Shown here piece by piece: positions 8,901 through 16,668 of a DNA stretch of 32,684 bases. Under the pieces are notes generated by a model. The model did no database searches. It was not told where the DNA came from and saw only the letters and a program-made list of their open reading frames with translations. Origin of the DNA: Planctomycetota bacterium. Its GTDB lineage: Bacteria > Planctomycetota > UBA1135 > GCA-002686595. The stretch covers positions 1 to 32,684 of the forward strand of contig PBIX01000004.1 in the NCBI GenBank assembly GCA_002720975.1, read 5' to 3'. Each line of letters starts with the position of its first letter. Position 1 is the first letter of the stretch. Both the position numbers and the translations under genes were made by a program.

Positions 8901-11726
8901 GGGAAGACCTCGCTGGCCCTGGATACCATCCATAGCGAGGGGCGTCGGCGCTTCGTCGAGTCCCTCTCCACCTATGCGCGCCAGTTTCTTGGGGACAGGG
9001 ACCGCCCGCCCGTTGAGAGTCTCACAGGACTCGGTCCTTCGGTAGCCGTCGAGGCCGGCACGATCGGGGCCCATCCGCGCTCTACCGTCGCCACCACCAC
9101 GGAGCTGCATGATCACCTACGGGTGCTATGGGCCCGCGCGGGGACGGCCCGGTGCCCTGAGCATGGAGAGGTTCTTGAGCCGGCCGATCCTGGCGTACTC
9201 ACCCGCCGCTGGCTGAAGGGGGAAGGGGCGGGAAAGAGTGGCCTGCTGCTCGCCCCGATTTTCGGTCATGGACGTGCCTTACCCGATGATCCCGGGGAGG
9301 CCATGCGGCGAATGGCTGCATCCTGGCTGGAGGCGGGCTACCTGCGAGCCCAGGTGGACGGTCAACTGCAGCGCCTCGATGCACTGGATGGAGTGGACTG
9401 TCAGTCCAGTTTGGACCTTGTGGTGGACCGCATGGCCCTGAACCCGGACAAGCGTGCCCGCTTGGCCGAGGGGATCGAGCAGGCCGCATCCCTGTCACAC
9501 GGACGGGTGAGCTTCCAATGCGCCAAGGGCCTTCGGCTCGAAGCCTCTACCTCCGGGGCGTGTACCCGGTGCGGCTTCCAGCTGGATTCCGACTTGGAGC
9601 CCCGTCACTTCTCCTTCAACACGCATGTGGGTGCGTGCGAGCAGTGCGCCGGGCTCGGCGAGACGGTGGTGTGCGACCCGGACATGCTGGTGACCGACGC
9701 TGGTCTGGCTCTGGTGGATGGAGCGATCGGCGGCAAGTTGGGGCGTTATCTGACCAAGGGCAAGGGCTACTACGAGACATTGCTGCGCGCTGTGGCCCGA
9801 TCGCACCGCATCAACCTCAATCAGGCGGTCAATCGCATGAGTGTCAAGAGTCGCGACCTGCTCCTGCGAGGTGTAGGCGCTCGGGACGCGTATAAGGTCA
9901 CCCTGCGCAAGACCACACGCAACACCGAGATGGTGGAGAAGTTGAGCCTGCCCTGGACGGGCCTTTGCGGCCATGTGGACGCGTGGCACCAGAAGACCGA
10001 CGACCCAGGTTGGGCATCCTTGCTCGAGTCGGTCATGCGCAAGACCCGCTGCCCCGCTTGCAATGGTGAACGTCTGGCTCCCGGACCGCGGGCCGTCAAG
10101 TTGAGCCGGAGGCGACTGCCAGAGGTTCTGGCCTTGAGCGTTAGCGACGCTCTAGCGTGGATGCGCTCCCTGAACATTCGTGCTGAGCTGGCCGAGGTTG
10201 TCGAGCCCGTCGTTGCGGAGGTCAGTGGGCGACTTGCCCTGCTCGAGAAGGTCGGGCTGGGCTACCTGACCCTGGATCGGAGCACGGCCACCCTCTCCGG
10301 CGGGGAGGCCCGTCGCGTGCGCCTCTCAGCCAGCCTGGGGTCGGAGCTTGTGGGGGTGTGCTATGTCCTGGATGAACCCACGGTCGGCCTGCACCCAGCC
10401 GATGTGGACTCCCTGTGCGACGCCTTGTGTGCCCTGCGTGACAAGGGGAATAGCGTCCTGGTCGTGGAGCACGATGGTGCCGTCATGGCGCGGGCGGACT
10501 GGATTGTGGACATGGGGCCCGGAGCTGGCAGGAATGGGGGGCGTTTGGTCGCGGCGGGGACCCCCGCGGAGCTCACGGCACATCCCGACTCCCTGACCGG
10601 GGCCTACCTGCGTGGCGAGCTGAGCCTGCCCGCCGCCACGAATGGCGAGGCGGACCCGGACCTGCCGGTAGCTATCTCCCTGAAGGGGGCCAGGGTTCAC
10701 AACCTGCAGGGGGCAAATATTGAGCTTGAGTTCGGTCGCATGACCGGCATCTGCGGCCCATCAGGGTCGGGGAAATCCAGCCTGGTTCTCGACACCCTAC
10801 TGCCTGCTCTGCAGGGGGAGGCCCCGGATGGCCGCTGGAAGTCGTGCGCCTTCCCGGAGGACCTACGAGTCGTCGTGGTCGACGCTACGCCGATTGGTCG
10901 CACACCCCACTCTGTTCCTGCAACATACACGGGTCTCCTCGGCCCCCTGCGAGAACTGTTCGCGCGAACTCCTGCTGCGAGGCAAGCGGGAATGGGGCCC
11001 GCGCATTTCTCCTTCAACTCCACCCGGGGCCGCTGCCCGGCGTGCGATGGGCGTGGAGCACGTTTGGTGGAGATGCAATTCCTTGCGGACCTCTGGCTTA
11101 CCTGCGATGAGTGTGATGGTTCGCGGTACAAACCGGAGGTGTTGGAGGTCAAACACCGGGGGCTGTCCATGGCCGACGTGCTCGCCCTCTCCGTAGATGA
11201 GGCCGCCGAATACCTGGCCCATCAGCCCAAGTGTCTCCAGATATTGCAGACGCTGCAGGAGGTCGGATTGGGGTACCTGGGACTGGGGCAGCCTTCCACA
11301 ACCCTCTCTGGGGGGGAGGCGCAGCGTGTGAAGTTGGCCTCAGAGCTCGCACGCCTGAAGCATGCCGCGCGAGTCAGTGCTCCATCCATCATCGTGTTGG
11401 ATGAGCCCACGACGGGGTTGGCCGCCAGTGATTGCACACGACTACACAGCGCCCTGCGTGCGCTGGCCGACCGAGGGCATGCGGTGGTCCTGATCGAGCA
11501 CCACACGGACCTCTTGTCCAGCTGCGATGGACTGATCGAGATGGGCCCTGAGGGGGGCGATGGGGGCGGTCGGGTCATCGCGCGTGGAACTCCGACGGAG
11601 CTGCAAGCCAATAAACGCTCGCTGACGGCACCCTTCCTTGGTTGCCAGGGCAAGCCGCTTGTGTCCCCAGCACGGACGTCCAAGGCGAAGAGAAGGGCTG
11701 AGCGCGTAAGCGGAGGGGTGCAGTAG
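5913..11726 (+). CDS. uvrA: Excinuclease ABC subunit A, single-chain tandem dimer
   Basis: Damage-recognition ATPase of nucleotide excision repair, here two UvrA copies in one 1937-residue chain (ordinary UvrA is about 940). Copy 1 spans roughly 1-945, a basic linker follows, and copy 2 starts near 964. Four ATP sites are complete: Walker A lysines at 43, 652, 998 and 1621, four LSGGEA signatures and four LDEP Walker B motifs. C-terminal zinc fingers are intact in both halves (copy 1: Cys745, 748, 768, 771). The other zinc finger is intact in copy 2 (Cys1217, Cys1220 and a second CxxC), but copy 1 has Cys255-Pro-Gln-Thr258, losing one ligand, with its second pair Cys279 and Cys282 kept. The UvrB-binding region looks canonical only in copy 1 (VRDRKGQHK, 161-169). 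ATG 5913 is the only start after an in-frame stop at 5835; the leader is C-rich with no Shine-Dalgarno. The stop touches the next ATG. Confidence 0.97.
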   Translation: MKRIRPDDLIRIRCARQNNLVGVDVDMPRNALVAVTGVSGSGKSSLAFDTLYREGQRRFLETLSAYARQFLGGISMPDVESISGLSPAIAVDQRSIPRGARSTVGTLTEITDHLRVLFARAGVAHSPWSGDPVESRTPESVVQELLRTYEGSAVQLAAPLVRDRKGQHKALLDDLRRKGYVRVRVDGVVQRIEDVPELARYKMHSIEVIVDRLKPSTDSPGRLRESVDAALELGSGSMLVVTPDGIQSVSTQAVCPQTGRELPTLEPRLFSPNSPHGACPTCKGLGSLRAPTEQAVVADGQLSIREGALAVTRASGGALLFPRVDFAFLEQIATLGGFSLDTPWIELTPEARQLILRGTGDKRFEDKKRWQGKRGRGEWTWRRPFRGVLTELERANAKGTQRRLVGRFLTTTVCPECDGCRLGEAPRHVQLGGVTLPELCRLPVSELPRRLGALKLNKRQTRIARDLLSEVLRRLAFLEKVGLGYLGLERGADTLSGGEAQRIRLAAQLGAGLVGVLYVLDEPSIGLHSRDHAALLDALRDLVNQGNSVVVVEHDESTLLAADWIVDVGPGAGHFGGRVVAEGPPETVAKVDTPTGRLLRGEILLPAPTERRSGNGKFLSLTGASAFNLRKIDLDLPLGCLIAVTGVSGSGKSTLIQRTLRPAVLRALGRECEVAGEYAGLSGMEAVTDLVVVDATPIGRTTRSNPATYTKVLGPIRDLFAALPESRVRGYGKSRFSFNVEGGRCEVCKGAGSELVELQFLAPVTVPCVECGGARFQAETLDVLYNGHSISGVLAMTAGEALELFKDHPRIARPLQWMCDVGLGYLTLGQPSTTLSGGEAQRIKLVTHLQKRTHGHVLYLLDEPTTGLHMEDVGRLTGALQCLVDQGHTVVVIEHNLELVEAADHLFDLGPEGGDGGGQMVASGTPEEVARCKASHTGYALSMKGRAPSRKRRASGRGGAAPQSIEVRGARTHNLRDVDVSIPHASLAVITGPSGSGKTSLALDTIHSEGRRRFVESLSTYARQFLGDRDRPPVESLTGLGPSVAVEAGTIGAHPRSTVATTTELHDHLRVLWARAGTARCPEHGEVLEPADPGVLTRRWLKGEGAGKSGLLLAPIFGHGRALPDDPGEAMRRMAASWLEAGYLRAQVDGQLQRLDALDGVDCQSSLDLVVDRMALNPDKRARLAEGIEQAASLSHGRVSFQCAKGLRLEASTSGACTRCGFQLDSDLEPRHFSFNTHVGACEQCAGLGETVVCDPDMLVTDAGLALVDGAIGGKLGRYLTKGKGYYETLLRAVARSHRINLNQAVNRMSVKSRDLLLRGVGARDAYKVTLRKTTRNTEMVEKLSLPWTGLCGHVDAWHQKTDDPGWASLLESVMRKTRCPACNGERLAPGPRAVKLSRRRLPEVLALSVSDALAWMRSLNIRAELAEVVEPVVAEVSGRLALLEKVGLGYLTLDRSTATLSGGEARRVRLSASLGSELVGVCYVLDEPTVGLHPADVDSLCDALCALRDKGNSVLVVEHDGAVMARADWIVDMGPGAGRNGGRLVAAGTPAELTAHPDSLTGAYLRGELSLPAATNGEADPDLPVAISLKGARVHNLQGANIELEFGRMTGICGPSGSGKSSLVLDTLLPALQGEAPDGRWKSCAFPEDLRVVVVDATPIGRTPHSVPATYTGLLGPLRELFARTPAARQAGMGPAHFSFNSTRGRCPACDGRGARLVEMQFLADLWLTCDECDGSRYKPEVLEVKHRGLSMADVLALSVDEAAEYLAHQPKCLQILQTLQEVGLGYLGLGQPSTTLSGGEAQRVKLASELARLKHAARVSAPSIIVLDEPTTGLAASDCTRLHSALRALADRGHAVVLIEHHTDLLSSCDGLIEMGPEGGDGGGRVIARGTPTELQANKRSLTAPFLGCQGKPLVSPARTSKAKRRAERVSGGVQ

Positions 11727-13544
11727 ATGGGCCCCACCGAACCTCTGATGGTGCAGTCGGATGGCACCTTGATGCTGCACACAGTCCATACTGTGACGGA
11801 TGCGGCTGGTCGTCCCGCGAAGGACGAGCAGGGTAGGCCCGTGACGGCTGAGCATCCGCGCTATCAAGCGGCCCGTGATGCCCTTGCGCCTTTTGCCGAG
11901 CTGGAGAAGAGTCCTGACTATCTCCATACTTACCGTGTCACCGCCATCTCCATCTGGAACGCCGCTGCCCTGGGCGTGACCGCTGAGGAGATTGAGCGGA
12001 CCCTTGATGAGTTCAGTTGCGTCCCTGTTCCCCCGGGGATACTTGAGCGGATTCGCGGGTGGCTGGAGCGCTATGGACTCCTGCGTATTGAACGCGTCGG
12101 AGATGAAGAGCGGTTCCGGCTCGTGGCTGGCGATCCAGCAGCGCTTGAGGATGTGCTCGGTCACGCCTCGGTCCGTGGAAGGGTGGAGGTCGATGATGCG
12201 GGGCAGGTCTTTGTTGACCCCCTGGAGCGAGGCACCCTCAAGCAGGCGCTCATCAGAATCGGCTTCCCGGTGGACGATTGCGGTGGGTTTGTAGAGGGCG
12301 ATCCTCTGGACGTGCGGCTGCGGACGACGACCTTGGGCGGGGAGCCCTTCGGCTTACGGGATTACCAGCAACGGGCGGCGGATGCGTTCCATGCCGGAGG
12401 CGCGGCCTCCGGCGGTAGCGGAGTTGTTGTCCTCCCCTGCGGGGCTGGGAAGACCGTCACGGGGATGGCTGCCATGGCGAAGGTTGGAGCCAAGACCCTG
12501 ATCCTCACCACAAACACGGTTGCTGTGCGGCAATGGAAGCAGGAGCTTCTGGACAAGACTGAGCTGACCGAGGATCAGGTGGGGGAGTACACGGGAGACT
12601 GCAAGGAGGTGCGCCCCGTGACCATCACCACCTACCAGATGGTCACCTGGCGTCGCTCCAAGGCGGAGGAGTTCGAGCATCTCTCATTGTTCGGAAGGGA
12701 GAATTGGGGGCTCGTTATCTACGACGAGGTGCATCTCCTTCCCGCCCCTGTGTTTCGGGTGACCGCCGAACTGCAGGCGCGCCGTCGCTTGGGCCTGACC
12801 GCGACCCTGGTGCGCGAAGATGGCAAGGAAGACGAAGTGTTCTGCCTTATCGGCCCAAAGCGCTATGACGTACCGTGGAAGGTGCTCGAGGGCCAGGGTT
12901 TTATCGCCAACGCCAAGTGTGTGGAGGTGCGGGTCCCGCTTGATGATGCGGAGCGGGCGAACTATCTCGCTGCGGGGTCGCGGTCCAAGTTCCGGATCGC
13001 ATCCGAGAACGCAGCGAAGACCGCGGTGGTGCAGGCGCTGCTCGGATTGCACGCAGGGGATCGGGTGCTGATCATCGGGCAATACATCGATCAGGTGAGC
13101 CACCTGGCGGGAATCCTGAACGCTCCCCTGATTACCGGCAAGACGCCGCAGGCGGATCGCGAGGATCTCTATGCCAAATTCCGAACGGGCGAGGTCTCGA
13201 CCCTGGTCGTTTCCAAGGTGGGCAATTTTGCGATCGACCTGCCTGACGCGAACGTCGCCATTCAGATCTCGGGTACTTTTGGCTCCCGGCAGGAGGAGGC
13301 CCAGCGGTTGGGTCGCATCCTGCGCCCGAAGTCTGACGGGTCCGACGCATCGTTCTACGCTGTCGTCACCTTGGCCTCCAAGGATCAGGAGTTTGCGGAG
13401 CGGCGGCAGCTCTTCCTGACTGAGCAGGGCTACAGCTATCGGATCATTGAAGCCCATGCCTTGGAGGCCTCATTGGGTGGGACTTCTCACCTGGGCTCGC
13501 AGGTGGCCTCTGTCGGTCCGGATGATCCAGGAGGTGTGCGTTGA
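11727..13544 (+). CDS. XPB-type DNA repair helicase (SF2, ERCC3-like)
   Basis: 3'-5' superfamily 2 DNA helicase of the XPB/Ssl2 family, a role in eukaryotes filled by TFIIH during repair and promoter opening. The 605-residue protein resembles mycobacterial XPB from the first residues (MVQSDGTL) to the end, with a somewhat longer N-terminus. Motifs seen: Walker A GAGKT at 239-243, DEVH box Asp333-His336, LTATL (motif III), the XPB-specific RED triplet at 363-365, and motif VI QRLGRILR at 526-533. The N-terminal 200 residues are the damage-recognition-like region of bacterial XPBs. Its ATG directly follows the uvrA stop with zero gap, and its own stop overlaps the next start by four bases, so it is part of one translational unit with uvrA. 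Confidence 0.95.
   Translation: MGPTEPLMVQSDGTLMLHTVHTVTDAAGRPAKDEQGRPVTAEHPRYQAARDALAPFAELEKSPDYLHTYRVTAISIWNAAALGVTAEEIERTLDEFSCVPVPPGILERIRGWLERYGLLRIERVGDEERFRLVAGDPAALEDVLGHASVRGRVEVDDAGQVFVDPLERGTLKQALIRIGFPVDDCGGFVEGDPLDVRLRTTTLGGEPFGLRDYQQRAADAFHAGGAASGGSGVVVLPCGAGKTVTGMAAMAKVGAKTLILTTNTVAVRQWKQELLDKTELTEDQVGEYTGDCKEVRPVTITTYQMVTWRRSKAEEFEHLSLFGRENWGLVIYDEVHLLPAPVFRVTAELQARRRLGLTATLVREDGKEDEVFCLIGPKRYDVPWKVLEGQGFIANAKCVEVRVPLDDAERANYLAAGSRSKFRIASENAAKTAVVQALLGLHAGDRVLIIGQYIDQVSHLAGILNAPLITGKTPQADREDLYAKFRTGEVSTLVVSKVGNFAIDLPDANVAIQISGTFGSRQEEAQRLGRILRPKSDGSDASFYAVVTLASKDQEFAERRQLFLTEQGYSYRIIEAHALEASLGGTSHLGSQVASVGPDDPGGVR
13529..13535 (+). promoter_or_regulatory. Shine-Dalgarno fixing a TTG start
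   Basis: A perfect AGGAGGT sits five bases before TTG 13541, inside the end of the XPB gene. It supports TTG as the true start of the partner gene over the internal ATG at 13589. Confidence 0.75.
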
Positions 13545-15628
13545 CACGGTCACAGTCATCACCGAAAGGAAGTTCCAACGGCTCCGGCATGGGCCGCGCC
13601 TCGACCTCGGTTGCAGAGGTCGTTGGAGCTCTCTCAAAAGCGGACCTCGGTGAAGCCTGGCGCTTCTGGGCGGACAAGGGAGCGGGCAAGATCCCTGCAA
13701 CGCTCAAGGACCTGCGCAATGATGTGGTTGGCTGGATGGGGGATGCCTCACGCGTATTGGATCGTGTTGAGGCTCTCAGGCGTAGTGAATCGACAGTGCA
13801 TGACATGCTTCTAGGGGCGCACCATTTTGAACTCACGGTGGGAGAGATCGTTGCCGCAAAGGACTTGGCCTACCTGTCAAGCTATGACCTGGAGGCCAGT
13901 CTTGAGCTGCTCCGTCGACGCGCCCTCGTCCAAGAGTGCGCCTCTAGGAGGGTGTCGGCGGACGGGGTGCGCAGCTTTGCCATCTGTCAGGACCTGGGTA
14001 ACACCCTTCTCGGTGAGCGGCGCGCCCGCCGCAGGGGGATCTTCGACGCCCTGACCCTCCGGGGGCACCTCGATCGTATGTATGACGACCCAGAACGCGC
14101 TGCCCGCACGCCACCGGCCCGCGTTAGGGAGCTGTACAAGCTCTACGCCAACGAGACGTCATGCGTATCCCGAGTGGACCGCCTCCCTGAAGGTCTTCAG
14201 GATCTGATGCGGAAGGTCGTCATGGAGTTCGGTGGTCTGCTTCCCAAGGCCTTCTTTGAGCGCATGGAGACGGACCTGCCACACTGGAATGGGCTTCGCT
14301 GGGGGAAGATCCTGGAAGAATCCCTGGTGGGAACGCTGGAGAACCTCGAATTGGGCCGCTATGGGATAGGCCATTCCGGTGAGACGCTGATCGTGTTCAA
14401 CGAGGTGACGCTCGCCTGGCTGAAGCGGGTAGCTGTCCCCGGGGATCCGGACGCGCCCTATGACGAGGCCTCGATGGGGGTGGACCTGGTGGCGAACGTC
14501 ACGCGCTTCTTGGCCTTCATTGTCGATCACAACGTGCGTTTCACAGCCAAGGGCGAGATCTTCAAGACCACGGGCAAGCGCATCCTCAAGGATCTGATCC
14601 CCGACCCGGGCCGCGAAGTGGAGCGCGATGAGGTTCTGAACTTCATCTACTCGTTCGCCAGGCATATGGAGCTGATTGAGCCTACCGGTATGCGCACGTT
14701 TGCTCTGACTGCTGAGGGTCGGGGTTGGGACGAGCGCTCCCTCGATGACAAGGTGCAGGCGCTATTCGATTTCATTATCGAGGAGTCAGCCGCGGAGCGG
14801 GACACCTACCACCAGGCTCGCTTGCGGCACATCCTGATCAGCATGACGAAGCGGATTGACCCGGGGGTTTGGTATGACCTGATGTACCTCCCGTTCCTGG
14901 CTCGCAACAACTACCTCTGCCGCCTGGACGAGCTGGGCGTGGAGGAAGCCTTTGAGGGCAGCGAGGCTCCACGTAGCAAGACAGGTGAAGATCTGCAGCG
15001 CATGTCCTGGGGCCTCGTGCGCTGGTTGCGGCAGCGCGTTCACCTCCTCGGCCTGGTGGATCTGGGCTACGACGGTTCGGGGCACCCTGTGGCCATGCGC
15101 TTGACCCCCATAGGTGCGCGGCTGTTGGGCGTCGAGGACCCCGACCGCAGCTCCGGGGGCTCGGGCAACCTTGTCATTACCCCCGATTTTGAGGTGGTGC
15201 TCTTTCCTAGCGAAGATGACGCCTCCCTGATTCACGACCTGGACAGGTTCTGTGAGCGGGACGGAAAGGCCGACCTCAAGCATTTCAAGATCACGTCCGG
15301 TTCGCTCCATCGGGCCCTGGTGGACGGGATGAGCCTGAGCCGAATGATTGAGACGCTGGAATGGAATTCGCGCGTGCCTGTTCCGCAAAATGTCTTGTAT
15401 TCACTTCGCGATTGGGCATCACAGGCTGGACTGATGCGCATCACTCCTGATCTGGTTGTGCACGGTAACGATGGGCACAGCATGAAGCGCTTCGTCCAGG
15501 ACCCTGGCGTCCGCAGCTACGTCCACAAGGTCCTTGATGGCCAGAGGGTGCAGCTCAAGGGTGACGTGAGCCCGGCGCGCATGCGGGTGCTGTTGCGGGA
15601 GCTGTCATACCTGGTGGAGTTGGGATGA
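13541..15628 (+). CDS. XPB/Ssl2 N-terminal-domain protein, Rv0862c-like XPB partner
   Basis: A 695-residue protein without ATPase motifs, of the type annotated as helicase-associated or XPB/Ssl2 N-terminal domain protein (Pfam PF13625 type). The recognisable part is about 540-636: a beta-strand-rich start (LVITPDFEVVLFP), then a helical segment with DLDRFCERDG and a KHFKIT strand, then SLHRALVDGMS. The N-terminal 500 residues are mostly helical with winged-helix-like stretches. In Mycobacterium tuberculosis the related Rv0862c lies beside the XPB gene Rv0861c, so the pairing is conserved. By analogy with TFIIH p52, which docks on XPB, or archaeal Bax1, it may regulate or recruit the helicase; that is inference. 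TTG start with strong Shine-Dalgarno, overlapping the XPB stop by four bases (TTGA). Its stop overlaps the next ATG by four bases. Confidence 0.85.
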   Translation: MTRSQSSPKGSSNGSGMGRASTSVAEVVGALSKADLGEAWRFWADKGAGKIPATLKDLRNDVVGWMGDASRVLDRVEALRRSESTVHDMLLGAHHFELTVGEIVAAKDLAYLSSYDLEASLELLRRRALVQECASRRVSADGVRSFAICQDLGNTLLGERRARRRGIFDALTLRGHLDRMYDDPERAARTPPARVRELYKLYANETSCVSRVDRLPEGLQDLMRKVVMEFGGLLPKAFFERMETDLPHWNGLRWGKILEESLVGTLENLELGRYGIGHSGETLIVFNEVTLAWLKRVAVPGDPDAPYDEASMGVDLVANVTRFLAFIVDHNVRFTAKGEIFKTTGKRILKDLIPDPGREVERDEVLNFIYSFARHMELIEPTGMRTFALTAEGRGWDERSLDDKVQALFDFIIEESAAERDTYHQARLRHILISMTKRIDPGVWYDLMYLPFLARNNYLCRLDELGVEEAFEGSEAPRSKTGEDLQRMSWGLVRWLRQRVHLLGLVDLGYDGSGHPVAMRLTPIGARLLGVEDPDRSSGGSGNLVITPDFEVVLFPSEDDASLIHDLDRFCERDGKADLKHFKITSGSLHRALVDGMSLSRMIETLEWNSRVPVPQNVLYSLRDWASQAGLMRITPDLVVHGNDGHSMKRFVQDPGVRSYVHKVLDGQRVQLKGDVSPARMRVLLRELSYLVELG

Positions 15629-16263
15629 GCCTCTACCTGCCGCCGCGCCTCTTGGCTCTCAGCCCAGGAGATCTGGCGCCCGGTGAGGGGTTTGCGCTGA
15701 GGGCGGCGGACCTGCTGGATAGAGTTCGCGCTGCCAGGCGTGTGGGGTTGCGGGGGGTTCTCTTGCGAGAGCCACAGTTGCCTGATGGCGCCTTCACGGG
15801 ATTGGCCGTGAGCTTGAAGGCCATCCTCGATGAGGGGTGGTTGGGTCTGCATGACAGGCCGCATCTTGTTGCAGGAGTGGGGGCCCAGGGCGTACACCTT
15901 GGATTCAGGTCGCTGACGGCCCTTGAGGCCCGGCGGTGCGTTGGTCCGGAGGTTGCCATAGGGGTTTCGACACACGCCGGCGACAGTCCGGGGCTGTGGG
16001 AGGGGGCCGACTACCTGTTCCACGGCCCGGTCTACGCGCCCCTCAGCAAACCTGCTCACCTGGCGCCCATTGGCTTGGGCGGTCTGCGGGAGTTCGTGGA
16101 GCCATTGGGGCTCCCTGTTTGGGGGCTTGGGGGAATGACCCCGGAGCTTGCCCCGGCGGTGATTGCGGCGGGAGCCGCGGGCGTGGCCTGCCTTGGGGGC
16201 CTTCTTTCCGGTGCCGACCCCGCTGAAGCCTATGCTCGTTTTGCTGAAGGAGTCGTCCTGTGA
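15625..16263 (+). CDS. TenI/ThiE-family TIM-barrel protein
   Basis: A 212-residue protein of the thiamine phosphate synthase/TenI superfamily. Family landmarks are in order: VLLREP near 45-50, LHDRP at 75-79, GVHLG at 89-93, IGVSTH at 112-117, ADYLFHGPVY at 129-137 and GLGGMTPE at 167-174. Several ThiE substrate residues are lost: the Lys after LRE is Pro50, the Asn of the INDR motif is His76, the Asp after HLG is missing (Phe94-Arg95-Ser96), and the two Thr before Lys142 are Pro/Ser. His117 aligns with the catalytic His of TenI, a thiazole tautomerase, so TenI is a better guess than ThiE. No other thiamine gene is nearby. ATG 15625 overlaps the preceding stop (ATGA), placing it in the repair block. 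Confidence 0.85.
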   Translation: MSLYLPPRLLALSPGDLAPGEGFALRAADLLDRVRAARRVGLRGVLLREPQLPDGAFTGLAVSLKAILDEGWLGLHDRPHLVAGVGAQGVHLGFRSLTALEARRCVGPEVAIGVSTHAGDSPGLWEGADYLFHGPVYAPLSKPAHLAPIGLGGLREFVEPLGLPVWGLGGMTPELAPAVIAAGAAGVACLGGLLSGADPAEAYARFAEGVVL

Positions 16264-16643
16264 CACCCAAGGGGATCCAACGCATCCTGCGCTATGGCGT
16301 GCTGGTCTTTGTGCTTGCGGGGGCCGGCTACCTACTCATGCGCTTCGACGGCTTGACTCTTGCTCCGGATTCTCCGTCCCCACTGCTGCGCTTCAGCCCT
16401 GGAGACGCCCTGGTCCTGGATCGCTACCCGAAGGTCCTTCGGCCTGACGACCCCGTGGTCTTTACAGGACCCGATGGCCGTGTGCACCTGAGCTTGATAC
16501 TCAAGTCGCGACTGGAGGCTGGTGCTACCGAATTCTGGCTCGGCCATGATGCCCCGGGCTGCAGCGCTCCCGATTCACAGGCCCTTGGTTGGGTTGGCAA
16601 GGAGTGGATCGTCGGGCGGGTCATTATGGTCTGGCCCTGGTAG
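16260..16643 (+). CDS. Small membrane-anchored S26 signal-peptidase-like protein
   Basis: A 127-residue protein with one N-terminal membrane helix (about 12-27) and a short extracytoplasmic domain. It resembles peptidase S26 (signal peptidase I, LexA fold) and small nickel-SOD-maturation-type proteases. Ser38-Pro-Ser-Pro-Leu-Leu aligns with the SMxPTL nucleophile motif, with Met replaced by Pro. SPGD is at 46-49, DDPVVF at 63-68 resembles RGDIVVF, Lys82 in LKSRLEAG aligns with the catalytic Lys of KRVIGLPG, and WLGHDAPG, PDSQALGWV and IVGRVIMVWP (93-126) match the GDN-DSR-G-V-IVGR tail. It could be an active mini-protease or a degenerate relative. GTG 16260 overlaps the preceding stop (GTGA), so it is translated after the TenI-like gene. 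No obvious substrate is encoded nearby. Confidence 0.7.
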   Translation: MTPKGIQRILRYGVLVFVLAGAGYLLMRFDGLTLAPDSPSPLLRFSPGDALVLDRYPKVLRPDDPVVFTGPDGRVHLSLILKSRLEAGATEFWLGHDAPGCSAPDSQALGWVGKEWIVGRVIMVWPW

Positions 16644-16656
16644 GGGGCGTGTTGGC

Positions 16657-16662
16657 TAGGAT
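16657..16662 (+). promoter_or_regulatory. -10-like box for a leaderless transcript
   Basis: TAGGAT lies six bases before ATG 16669, so a transcript from it would begin at or next to the start codon. It fits the TAnnnT box seen upstream of leaderless genes. No good -35 was found. Confidence 0.5.
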
Positions 16663-16668
16663 GCGGCC

